Positions 24,411 through 32,132 of a stretch of DNA of 41,841 bases are shown here, piece after piece; positions within the stretch are counted from its first letter, which is position 1; each line of letters opens with the position of its first letter. This DNA is from an uncultured Clostridia bacterium (GTDB lineage: Bacteria > Bacillota > Clostridia > TANB77 > CAG-508). The position numbers were made by a program, and so were the translations under genes. The DNA is taken from the NCBI GenBank assembly GCA_934178555.1, contig CAKPQL010000014.1:1-41841 (forward strand), read 5' to 3'. The notes beneath the pieces are model-generated. The model searched no databases and was not told the DNA's origin. It worked only from the letters and a program-made list of their open reading frames with translations.

Positions 24411-25436
24411 ATGAAATTATCAGATTTTAATTATGAATTACCAGAAGAACTAATAGCACAACATCCATATGATAAAAGAGATGAAGCAAGACTTATGGTA
24501 TTAAATAAAAAAGAACAAACAATAGAAAATAAGGTGTTTAGAGATGTTATTGATTACTTAGAACCAGGAGATTGTTTAGTAATAAATGACACAAAGGTAA
24601 TTCCTGCAAGATTATATGGGGTAAAAGATAAAACTGGAGCTAAAGTAGAATTTTTATTATTAAAGGAATTGGAAAAAGATATTTGGGAAGTTATGGTAAG
24701 ACCAGGAAGAAAGTTGTTACCAGGTGTAAAAGTAGTTTTTGGAGATGGAATATTAGAAGCAGAGATATTAGAAATGCTAGATGGAGGAAATAGAAAAGTA
24801 AAATTTACATATCAAGGAATTTTTAATGAAATATTAGATAAAATTGGACTAATGCCACTACCACCTTATATAAAAGAAAGTTTGAAAGAAAAAGATAAAT
24901 ATCAAACAGTATATGCAAGAGATATTGGCTCAAGTGCTGCACCAACAGCCGGATTACATTTTACAGAAGAGTTATTAGAAAAGATACAAAAAAAAGGTAT
25001 TATAATAGCTAAAGTAACATTACATGTTGGAATTGGAACATTTAGACCAGTAAAAGTAGAAAACATTGAAGAACATAAAATGCATAGTGAGCATTTTTAT
25101 ATAAAACAAGAAGATGTAGAAAAAATAAATAATGCTAAAAAGAATGGAAAAAGAGTAATAGCAGTTGGAACCACATCTTGTAGAGTGCTTGAAAGTATAG
25201 CAGATGAAAATGGATATGTAAAACAAATAGAAACAGATACAAGTATATTTATATATCCAGGTTACAAATTTAAATGTATTGATGCATTAATTACAAATTT
25301 CCATTTGCCAGAATCAACATTGATAATGTTAGTGTCTGCGTTGGCTGGAAGAGAGTATATAATGAAAGCATACAATAAAGCTGTTGAAGAAAAATACAAA
25401 TTCTTTAGTTTTGGAGATGCGATGTTAATATATTAA
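24411..25436 (+). CDS. queA: S-adenosylmethionine:tRNA ribosyltransferase-isomerase
   Basis: QueA transfers the ribosyl part of SAM to preQ1 in tRNA to make epoxyqueuosine. The 341-residue protein matches along its length: DFNYELPEELIAQHP, DCLVINDTKVIPARLYG, GRKLLPG, LPPYIK, then YQTVYARDIGSSAAPTAGLH and HVGIGTFRPVKVENIEEHKM, and TNFHLPESTLIMLVSALAG near the end. Ribosome site AAGGGGAG precedes the ATG. It is followed by tgt 17 bases later, the common queuosine pair. Upstream genes for preQ1 synthesis are not in the window, so preQ1 is made or imported elsewhere. Confidence 0.97.
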   Translation: MKLSDFNYELPEELIAQHPYDKRDEARLMVLNKKEQTIENKVFRDVIDYLEPGDCLVINDTKVIPARLYGVKDKTGAKVEFLLLKELEKDIWEVMVRPGRKLLPGVKVVFGDGILEAEILEMLDGGNRKVKFTYQGIFNEILDKIGLMPLPPYIKESLKEKDKYQTVYARDIGSSAAPTAGLHFTEELLEKIQKKGIIIAKVTLHVGIGTFRPVKVENIEEHKMHSEHFYIKQEDVEKINNAKKNGKRVIAVGTTSCRVLESIADENGYVKQIETDTSIFIYPGYKFKCIDALITNFHLPESTLIMLVSALAGREYIMKAYNKAVEEKYKFFSFGDAMLIY

Positions 25437-25453
25437 AGATAGGAGAATTTAAA

Positions 25454-26584
25454 ATGGGACAAGCGGTAACATATGAATTATTACACGAATGCAAACAGAC
25501 TGGAGCAAGAAGAGGAATAATACATACTCCACATGGAGATATACAAACACCAGTATTTATGCCTGTAGGTACACAAGCAACAGTTAAATCATTGACACCA
25601 GAAGAATTAAAAGATGAAGTAAAAGCACAGATAATATTATCTAACACATATCATTTATATCTAAGACCAGGAAATAAATTAGTAAAAGAAGCTGGTGGAT
25701 TGCATAAATTTATGAATTGGGATAGACCCATATTAACAGATAGTGGTGGATTTCAAGTCTTTAGCTTAGGAGATTTACGAACTATACATGAAGAAGGAGT
25801 AGAATTCAAATCACATCTAGATGGAAGTAAACATTTCTTTTCACCAGAATCAGTAATGGAGATAGAAGAAGATTTAGGTGCTGATATTATGATGGCATTT
25901 GATGAATGTTGCCCATATCCATCAACTTATGAATACACTAAACAATCTATGGAAAGAACAACAAGATGGGCTTTAAGATGTAAGCAAGCACATACAACTA
26001 CAGACAAACAAGCGTTATTTGGAATTATACAAGGTGGTTTTTACAAAGATTTAAGAAAACAAAGTGCTAAAGATTTAATAGATTTAGATTTGCCTGGATA
26101 TGCAATTGGTGGAATTAGTGTAGGAGAACCTAAAGAAAAATTTTTAGAGATATTAAATTATACAACTCCATTAATGCCAAAGGATAAACCAAGATATTTG
26201 ATGGGAGTAGGAACGCCAGATTATTTAATAGAAGCAGTTTTAAGTGGTATAGATATGTGTGATTGTGTATTACCAACAAGAATTGCTAGAAATGGAACGG
26301 CGTTAACTTCAAAGGGAAAATTGGTTGTAAGAAATGCAACATACGAAAAAGATTGGGGACCATTGGATGATGAATGTGATTGCTATACTTGCAAAAATTA
26401 TACAAGAGCATATATTAGGCATTTAGTCAAAGTGAATGAAATATTAGGTGCTAGACTTTTATCGATACATAACTTGAGATTCTTGACTAATCTAATGGAA
26501 AAGGTTAAAATAGAAATAGAGAGAGACAATTTATTAAATTTCAAAAATGAATTTTATAAAAAGTACGGATATACCAAAGAATAG
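25454..26584 (+). CDS. tgt: Queuine (preQ1) tRNA-ribosyltransferase
   Basis: Tgt swaps guanine-34 for preQ1 in tRNAs with GUN anticodons. The 376-residue TIM-barrel enzyme shows TPVFMPVGTQATVKSLTPEE, LSNTYHLYLRPG, the catalytic-site block LTDSGGFQVFSLGDL, AFDECCPYPS, GYAIGGISVGEPKE, DCVLPTRIARNG and the zinc site CDCYTCKNYTRAYIRHL with three Cys and a distal His. AGGAG is the ribosome site, 17 bases after queA. With queA it makes queuosine precursor in tRNA. It is followed 11 bases on by the WG-repeat gene, probably in the same transcript. Confidence 0.97.
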   Translation: MGQAVTYELLHECKQTGARRGIIHTPHGDIQTPVFMPVGTQATVKSLTPEELKDEVKAQIILSNTYHLYLRPGNKLVKEAGGLHKFMNWDRPILTDSGGFQVFSLGDLRTIHEEGVEFKSHLDGSKHFFSPESVMEIEEDLGADIMMAFDECCPYPSTYEYTKQSMERTTRWALRCKQAHTTTDKQALFGIIQGGFYKDLRKQSAKDLIDLDLPGYAIGGISVGEPKEKFLEILNYTTPLMPKDKPRYLMGVGTPDYLIEAVLSGIDMCDCVLPTRIARNGTALTSKGKLVVRNATYEKDWGPLDDECDCYTCKNYTRAYIRHLVKVNEILGARLLSIHNLRFLTNLMEKVKIEIERDNLLNFKNEFYKKYGYTKE

Positions 26585-26595
26585 GAGGAATTGCT

Positions 26596-28101
26596 ATGCA
26601 AATAAGTAGTCTAGGAACTAATAATCATGAGCCAGAAAAAACAAATTTAAAAAAATATGTGTTAATAGCATTAATAGCTTCAGTTGTATTATTAGTAATT
26701 GTACTTATATGTATTGTTTTATTTAGTAACATGAAGCCTAAGACTTTAACATTATTAGTAGATGGACAAGCAAAAGAATTTTCACAGGATACATTTATAA
26801 TAGATAATAACAATAATATATACGTATCATTAAAAGATATAGCAAGTTTAATAGGTTATAGATACTATAATGGAGGTTATCAACAATTTACTGAAGATAA
26901 TACAATGTGTTATCTAGAATGTAGTGATGAGGTAGTTACCTATGAATTAAAGAGCTATAATATGTATAAAACACCAAATGATGGAGAAATACAATATTCA
27001 GAATTTACAATGACTGAACCAGTAAAAAGATCTAACGATAAATTATATGTTATTTCAACAGGTTTGGCAGTAGGATGTAATGTATCTTTTTCATATAATA
27101 AAGATACAATGCAAATAACAATAAATACACTTCCAGGGTTATACAAGGCATATAATGATAAAATCATTGCTGGAGATTATACAGATGTAAATAATTTAAG
27201 TGAGGTATTTACTAATAAAAAAGCTATATTATATGGAATGCTTGTTGTAGGAAGTGCAAACAAATATGGAGTTATTTCAGTAGATGGAAGCAAAACATAT
27301 ATCGGTACAAAATATGATGAAATGGAATTCGTTGAGAATTCTCAAGAATTTTTTGTAAAAGTTAAAGAAAAATATGGTGTTATAACAAAAGATGGAGAAA
27401 CAAAAATAGGAATAGATTATGATAAAGTTTCTTTATTAGACAATGTAAATAATTTATATTATGTAGAAAACAATGGATATAAAGGTGTATTAAATAGAAG
27501 AGGAAGAATATTAGGAAATTTATATGTAGAGTATAATGAAATAGGAGTTAATACAGCATTGTTTCCATCAAATGATATAAAAAATTCAAAATTATTGTAC
27601 GATAATTGCATACCAGTAAAAAAAGGAGATAAATGGGGAATGTTTGATGTAACAGGAAGCCAAATTTCGAATTTTAACTGGGACAGTTTAGGATATATTG
27701 ATAGTACTGCAAATGGAAAAAGGTCAAAAAATATTTTATTAGTAGAATATGGAAATATATCTGGTATAGTAGTTAGTAAAGATGGAAAATATGGAATGAT
27801 TAATGCTGTAGGAGAATTATTAATACCTTGTGTATTTGATAAAATATATTCAGAAATATCAGCAGGAGAAGAAATATACTATATGGAATTTGAAGGAAAA
27901 ACTACAGAATTAGTGACATATTTAAAAGACAAGGGGATAAAAGTAGAAGAAACAAATAAGGACGATAATGGAATGATAGATTTAAATGCTACACCAACAC
28001 CAAACTTAGATTTGGAGACACCAAATATCATACAGAAAACACCAAGTCCTAGTCCTGTACCATCACCTACAGATGATAACCTTACAGAAATAGAAACATA
28101 A
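26596..28101 (+). CDS. Membrane-anchored protein with copper amine oxidase N-like domain and WG repeats
   Basis: The 501-residue protein has a short cytosolic N-terminus, one membrane helix (about 22-45), and an extracytoplasmic part. Residues about 50-175 resemble the copper amine oxidase N-terminal-like domain (NNNIYVSLKDIASLIGYRYY), which binds wall polymers in other proteins. Residues about 195-435 contain WG-type repeats (NKYGVISVDGSKTYIG, EKYGVITKDGETKIG, DKWGMFDVTG, GKYGMINAVGELLIPCVFDK). The C-terminus is Pro/Thr-rich (TPSPSPVPSPTDDN). GGAGG precedes the ATG, 11 bases after tgt. The function is unknown; a surface or envelope role is inferred from the layout. Confidence 0.8.
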   Translation: MQISSLGTNNHEPEKTNLKKYVLIALIASVVLLVIVLICIVLFSNMKPKTLTLLVDGQAKEFSQDTFIIDNNNNIYVSLKDIASLIGYRYYNGGYQQFTEDNTMCYLECSDEVVTYELKSYNMYKTPNDGEIQYSEFTMTEPVKRSNDKLYVISTGLAVGCNVSFSYNKDTMQITINTLPGLYKAYNDKIIAGDYTDVNNLSEVFTNKKAILYGMLVVGSANKYGVISVDGSKTYIGTKYDEMEFVENSQEFFVKVKEKYGVITKDGETKIGIDYDKVSLLDNVNNLYYVENNGYKGVLNRRGRILGNLYVEYNEIGVNTALFPSNDIKNSKLLYDNCIPVKKGDKWGMFDVTGSQISNFNWDSLGYIDSTANGKRSKNILLVEYGNISGIVVSKDGKYGMINAVGELLIPCVFDKIYSEISAGEEIYYMEFEGKTTELVTYLKDKGIKVEETNKDDNGMIDLNATPTPNLDLETPNIIQKTPSPSPVPSPTDDNLTEIET

Positions 28102-28147
28102 AAGAATTAAGGATATTAATAAAATTAAATATCAGTTGAATGGAGTA

Positions 28148-28180
28148 TAAGGGAGTATTAAAAAATACGCCCTTATTTTT
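28148..28180 (+). terminator. Terminator of the rimO-tgt-WG run
   Basis: TAAGGG and GCCCTTA arms extend to an 11-of-12-pair stem with a short A loop, followed by TTTTT. Confidence 0.85.
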
Positions 28181-28222
28181 ATGCCATCATACATTCAACA
28201 TTATGTAAATTTTATGAAACTA

Positions 28223-28273
28223 AAAAAAACATATATAAAACTAAAAAATACTATTTTTTATATATGTTTTTTT
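28223..28273. repeat. 18-bp perfect inverted repeat upstream of agrB
   Basis: Arms 28223-28240 and 28256-28273 are perfectly complementary, with a 15-nt loop. Each outer arm starts or ends with seven A or T residues, so the RNA hairpin would end in a T run on either strand. It lies about 105 bases before agrB and about 45 bases after the WG-gene terminator. Confidence 0.75.
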
Positions 28274-28377
28274 ATTATATGTATATAAAAGTTAAGAATT
28301 AAAAAAATATAATATAAAATAAAGTCATCGAAGGACAAATTACTAAATTATAAATATACATTAATAGGAGGGACTTT

Positions 28378-29004
28378 ATGATAGAAAAAATTTGTAATTA
28401 CTTGACTAAGAAAATTAGACAAAATTCTCCTGACATAGATGATGAAAGAGCTGAAGTAATAAATTATGGATTACAATTAATAATTGGAGAAGTTCCTAAG
28501 ACTTTTATAATGATACTTATAGCATATCTGCTTGGAATTTTAAAATTGTCAATAATATCGTTTTTAGTAATAATGCCATATAGAATGTTCGCAGGAGGAT
28601 TTCATTTAAAAACACATATTGGATGCATATTAGGAACAACATTATTTTATTGTGGAAATGTAATCTTAAGTCAAGCAATAGTACTAGAAGCATTTGTAAA
28701 ACAATTAGTAGTAATACTAATATGGATATTTAGTATATGCATGATAAAATTATATGCGCCAGCAGATACAGAAAATGTACCGATAATTAGTAAAAAAGAT
28801 AGATATAAAAAACAAGTTATGTCATATATAACAATGACTGTTACTTTAATAGTAGGACTATTTGTAAAAGACAATATAATATCAAATATGTTGATATTTG
28901 GTGTATTAATAGAAACTTTATGTATAACAAGATTTATGTATAAGATTACTAAAAATAAATATGGATATGAAGAATACTATAAGAATGAATTACAACAGAT
29001 TTAA
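28378..29004 (+). CDS. agrB: AgrB-like peptide-processing membrane endopeptidase
   Basis: AgrB cuts the AgrD prepeptide and helps close the thiolactone ring. The 208-residue protein has a short cytosolic start, six or so hydrophobic helices and the catalytic pair His76 and Cys83 in AGGFHLKTHIGC, seven residues apart as in S. aureus AgrB (His77, Cys84). YRMFAGG before it is also typical. GGAGGGAC precedes the ATG. The agrD gene follows 65 bases later. The histidine kinase and response regulator lie downstream on the opposite strand, so this operon encodes only signal synthesis. Confidence 0.93.
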   Translation: MIEKICNYLTKKIRQNSPDIDDERAEVINYGLQLIIGEVPKTFIMILIAYLLGILKLSIISFLVIMPYRMFAGGFHLKTHIGCILGTTLFYCGNVILSQAIVLEAFVKQLVVILIWIFSICMIKLYAPADTENVPIISKKDRYKKQVMSYITMTVTLIVGLFVKDNIISNMLIFGVLIETLCITRFMYKITKNKYGYEEYYKNELQQI

Positions 29005-29069
29005 AGTTAATAAAAAGTATTAGACCGGTAAATACTTTTATTATAAAAAACAAAAGAGGGGGAGTTTTT

Positions 29070-29189
29070 ATGTTAAAATTCTTAACAAAATTAGCAGAAA
29101 AATATGCAAAATCAACAAATAGTGCTTGCGTAATATGGAGTTGGATGCATCAACCTAAAATGCCAGCAAGTTTAATGAAAAAAGATTAA
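29070..29189 (+). CDS. agrD: AgrD-like cyclic autoinducer prepeptide (39 aa)
   Basis: This short ORF starts at ATG 29070 behind GGGGGAG and ends at TAA 29187. It has the AgrD layout: an amphipathic leader (LKFLTKLAEKYAKSTNSA), a core beginning at Cys20 (CVIWSWM), then the conserved tail HQPKMPASLMKKD. In C. perfringens-type AgrD the ring ends just before the HQP-type tail. By that comparison the mature ring here would span Cys20 to Met26 (seven residues), longer than the usual five; cleavage at Ser24 would give a normal five-residue ring. Processing cannot be decided from sequence. It lies directly after agrB. Confidence 0.88.
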   Translation: MLKFLTKLAEKYAKSTNSACVIWSWMHQPKMPASLMKKD

Positions 29190-29214
29190 TATTTATACCT
29201 GTTTATAAGTTACA

Positions 29215-29253
29215 TAAAAATATGGCAAAGCTAATAACTTTGCCATATTTTTG
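29215..29253. terminator. Bidirectional terminator shared by agrBD and agrAC
   Basis: TATGGCAAAG and CTTTGCCATA form a perfect 10-bp stem around a 7-nt loop. A residues flank the left arm and T residues the right arm, so it can end both convergent transcripts. Confidence 0.85.
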
Positions 29254-29264
29254 TAATATATAAA

Positions 29265-30611
29265 TTAGAAATATATTTCTAATTGTTGCTTAAACATTTT
29301 ATCATCCTTTGTTGTAAATAAATTTAAGTTATTATTTTTCTTTAGAATTTGCCTTACTTCCCATAAACCAAGACCAGTATTATTAGGTTTTGTAGTATAA
29401 GATTTTTCAAATATTTTATCTAAATTAATATCTTTGTTTAAATATGTATTTTCTATAATAAGTAAATCTCTGTGGTGTGCTGTATCTTTTCTCATAGTTA
29501 CATTAATAAGTTTTTCATCACATTCTAAAGTTGCTTCTATTGCATTATCTAAAAGTATTCCCATTATTCTTGTAAGCTCATAAATTTTAACTTTTAATGT
29601 ATTTAAGTCTAAGAATATTTCTAAATTTATTTTTATACCAAGTTCATCTGCTTTATGATATTTAGAAGCAAGTATGCTATATATTGCAGGATTATTTATA
29701 ACTTCTGGGCTTAAAGTAGTTAGGTTATTAACTCTTTGGCAGTCGTCTAAAAGTTGAGAATAATATTTCTTTAACCCTTCCATATCATTAGTTGTAATAT
29801 ATCCACCAATTGCTTGAACAATATTATTAAAATCATGTTTAAAAGCTCTTATATTATCATGTAAAATAGTTAAACTTTTATTAACTAATTTTTCTCCTTC
29901 CAAGTCTCTAGATGTTTCTTCTAGTTTTATAGTCCTAGATAAACTATAAAAACTTATGAAAAAGTAAACTAAAACTGAAATAGTACTGAAAAGAGTTAGA
30001 TAAATAGGAAGAATATTATTGTAATACATTTGAATATAAAATTGAATAAATATAATAAGTATACCAAATATATAATTTAGTAGCAAAATGTTTTTATTGC
30101 TTTTCTTTAATGTTTCTATAAAATTTATGTTTATGTTACACTTTTTTAGTACTATATAAATTATAAATGATAAAAGCTGAACTAATAAAGAAAAACTAAT
30201 TCTATATATAGGTGTGGTATTTGCAATTTCCATAGCAATATTAAAAAATGCTTTATATAATTCTGATAATTGATAAGTTAATAAAAATGAAATTATGTAT
30301 GGAATAATTTCTGCAACTATTGCTTTTAGTAAATTAACTTTGAATATAAATATAACTAATATAGGAAATGATAATATATTTATAACTGTATTAAAAGGTG
30401 ATGGGATAAATAAATTAGCAATAATTGCTATTATAGAGAATGTAAAAACAAAAGCTAATTTTTGTTTTTTATTAGACTTAATGTTTAATATAGTTGTAAA
30501 TAATAACATTGTTACATAAGCTTCTAAAAATGCTAAAGGAATATTAAGTATTTTTATTAATTCCACATTTTCAGTGGTTAGTGCATTCCAAATTATTTGT
30601 AGTGTTTCCAT
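29265..30611 (-). CDS. agrC: AgrC-like quorum-sensing histidine kinase
   Basis: The 448-residue protein has about seven hydrophobic helices over residues 1-225, the peptide-sensing domain of AgrC-type (HPK10) kinases. The phospho-acceptor His259 lies in FKHDFNNIVQAIGG, followed by a GHKL ATPase domain with NAIEAT (N box) and GLGLWEVRQIL (G box). It should sense the agrD peptide and phosphorylate the adjacent response regulator. ATG 30611 lies inside the end of agrA (41-base overlap), so the two are translationally coupled with agrA first. The order A-C on the strand opposite agrBD is unlike the S. aureus BDCA operon. Confidence 0.92.
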   Translation of the reverse strand: METLQIIWNALTTENVELIKILNIPLAFLEAYVTMLLFTTILNIKSNKKQKLAFVFTFSIIAIIANLFIPSPFNTVINILSFPILVIFIFKVNLLKAIVAEIIPYIISFLLTYQLSELYKAFFNIAMEIANTTPIYRISFSLLVQLLSFIIYIVLKKCNININFIETLKKSNKNILLLNYIFGILIIFIQFYIQMYYNNILPIYLTLFSTISVLVYFFISFYSLSRTIKLEETSRDLEGEKLVNKSLTILHDNIRAFKHDFNNIVQAIGGYITTNDMEGLKKYYSQLLDDCQRVNNLTTLSPEVINNPAIYSILASKYHKADELGIKINLEIFLDLNTLKVKIYELTRIMGILLDNAIEATLECDEKLINVTMRKDTAHHRDLLIIENTYLNKDINLDKIFEKSYTTKPNNTGLGLWEVRQILKKNNNLNLFTTKDDKMFKQQLEIYF

Positions 30612-31305
30612 GATTTAAGACCTCCATTAAATTTATTTTATATTTTGGACCAATTGAACAAGTTGACGAATTGTCAAATTGTATTGTATTGTTATCTGTA
30701 TTGATATTAGAAATTTTGTTGATATTTGCAATATAAGATTTATGGCATCTAACAAAGTTTTCTGGCAGACAACTTTCAATTTTATTAAAAGAACTATAAA
30801 CTTCATAAGATTTTTCCTTAGTGCAGTAAACTAATTTCATACCTTGCTTTTTTATACAATATAAATCATCTTGATTAATCATATTAGAAGAATTACCAAT
30901 ATTAACGTATTTTTTTAAATTGCATTTTGTATCTTCAAATAGACGTATAACAGTTTCTTCCAGTCTTTCAATAGTAATGGGTTTTGCTAAATAATCAAAA
31001 GTTTTGAATTTATATGCCATCATAATATATTCTAAATGAGCAGTGGTAAAAATTAGGTATGCATTTTTATTATTTATACGTATTTGAGAAGCTAAATCTA
31101 AACCTGATATATTAGATTTAAAATCTATATCTAGTATGTATACATCCAGGTTATGGTCTTTAGAGTATGTTAAAATATCATTGGGGTTGGTGGTTGTAAA
31201 AGCAATTTTACCATCTAAATTATTATTTATAAAAATAGATTCTAACATTTTAGAAATTTTGCTTAAAATGTTTGAATTATCATCGCAAATTACAAACCTC
31301 AACAT
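30571..31305 (-). CDS. agrA: AgrA-like response regulator with LytTR DNA-binding domain
   Basis: The 244-residue protein has a receiver domain (about 1-125) with an acidic pocket CDDN, phospho-acceptor Asp59 in YILDIDF and a Lys in LAKPIT. Residues about 140-235 form a LytTR domain (CLPENFVRCHKSYIANINKI is the hallmark block). LytTR regulators of the AgrA type bind direct repeats upstream of agr and target promoters. GGAGG lies before ATG 31305. Divergent from rpsO, with a 378-base spacer. Its targets here are unknown; no obvious pair of AgrA repeats was found by eye before agrB. Confidence 0.93.
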   Translation of the reverse strand: MLRFVICDDNSNILSKISKMLESIFINNNLDGKIAFTTTNPNDILTYSKDHNLDVYILDIDFKSNISGLDLASQIRINNKNAYLIFTTAHLEYIMMAYKFKTFDYLAKPITIERLEETVIRLFEDTKCNLKKYVNIGNSSNMINQDDLYCIKKQGMKLVYCTKEKSYEVYSSFNKIESCLPENFVRCHKSYIANINKISNINTDNNTIQFDNSSTCSIGPKYKINLMEVLNHGNTTNNLECTNH

Positions 31306-31683
31306 ATTTTTATCCTCCGTACTAAATTATGTAAAAATATTTATGAAATTTATTTATATATAAGAAAGTTTAATCCAAAATTTAGTTAATGTCAATATAA
31401 AAAAACAGCGAAATAAAAGCTATTACCAAAGAATAGCAATCAATAAGTAAACATATACAAATAGGTTTGCAAAAATATAATAGTTACGAAATATTTGTCA
31501 AAAAATATGCGCTATAAATTAGTGCAAGTTCAAATAGCCGTAAACAAATATGAAAAAAAGCTTGCAATATTAAAAAATGTGTAGTAAAATAATTAAGTAT
31601 AAAAATTACCTTATACTTAGCATAAAGAATTATCCGACGTATGTTCAGTTTAAGGCATATTAAATTAATAGGAGGAAAAAATA
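31306..31683. other. 378-bp intergenic region between agrA and rpsO
   Basis: No gene is seen. The left part must hold the agrA promoter on the minus strand, but I cannot assign it. The right part holds the rpsO promoter (31562-31590) and an rpsO leader of about 85 nt with only weak self-complementarity (CCTTA near 31610 with TAAGG near 31651). Confidence 0.6.
31562..31590 (+). promoter_or_regulatory. Sigma-A promoter of rpsO
   Basis: TTGCAA at 31562-31567 and TAAAAT at 31585-31590 are separated by 17 bp. The start codon of rpsO is at 31684. Confidence 0.65.
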
Positions 31684-31947
31684 ATGACAAAGGAAAGAAA
31701 ACAAGAAATTATTAATCAATTCAAAAGAGAAGAAAATGACACTGGTTCATCAGAGGTTCAAATTGCTTTATTAACAGAAAGAATCAATGAATTAACAGAA
31801 CATTTAAAAGTGCATAAAAAAGATAACCATTCAAGACGTGGATTATTACAAATGGTTGGAAAAAGAAGAAATTTATTAAATTACTTAGCTAAAAAAGATT
31901 TAAATAAATATAGAGAAGTAGTTGAAAAATTAAACTTAAGAAAGTAA
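31684..31947 (+). CDS. rpsO: 30S ribosomal protein S15
   Basis: The 87-residue protein is a standard S15: FKREENDTGSSEVQIALLTE, then LTEHLKVHKKDNHSRRGLLQ, MVGKRRNLLNYLAKKD and a C-terminal LNLRK. It binds 16S rRNA early in 30S assembly. GGAGGA precedes the ATG. A terminator follows and pnp comes next, the conserved rpsO-pnp order of Firmicutes. S15 often represses its own mRNA through the leader; the leader here shows no strong fold by eye. Confidence 0.98.
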   Translation: MTKERKQEIINQFKREENDTGSSEVQIALLTERINELTEHLKVHKKDNHSRRGLLQMVGKRRNLLNYLAKKDLNKYREVVEKLNLRK

Positions 31948-31953
31948 AAAAAT

Positions 31954-31997
31954 TGGGATAGGTGTATGGCTTTTATTAGTTGTCCCTATCCTTTTTG
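31954..31997 (+). terminator. Terminator between rpsO and pnp
   Basis: GGATAGG and CCTATCC form the stem, with a larger loop, followed by TTTTTGC. It would separate rpsO from pnp or attenuate readthrough. Confidence 0.7.
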
Positions 31998-32038
31998 CTT
32001 AATATAATTGTTAATATTTTGGAATAATGTATAGATGT

Positions 32039-32086
32039 GATTGCTTACGAAGGCTTTCAATGAGATGAATGTCTTCGTAAGTGATT
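32039..32086 (+). promoter_or_regulatory. Long hairpin in the pnp leader
   Basis: Arms 32039-32052 and 32073-32086 pair over 14 bp (three G-U) with a 20-nt loop, ending 46 bases before pnp. No T run follows, so it is not a terminator. A stem in this place recalls the E. coli pnp leader that is cut by RNase III and used for autoregulation. Confidence 0.6.
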
Positions 32087-32132
32087 AATCTAAACAAATA
32101 TTCCAAAAAATATATATTTTAGGAGGATTTTT

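Noticed and set aside
28281..28300. AgrA-type direct repeat before agrB (a GTTAAG element)
   Set aside because: Only one partial copy is seen; the usual second repeat at about 12-bp spacing is missing.
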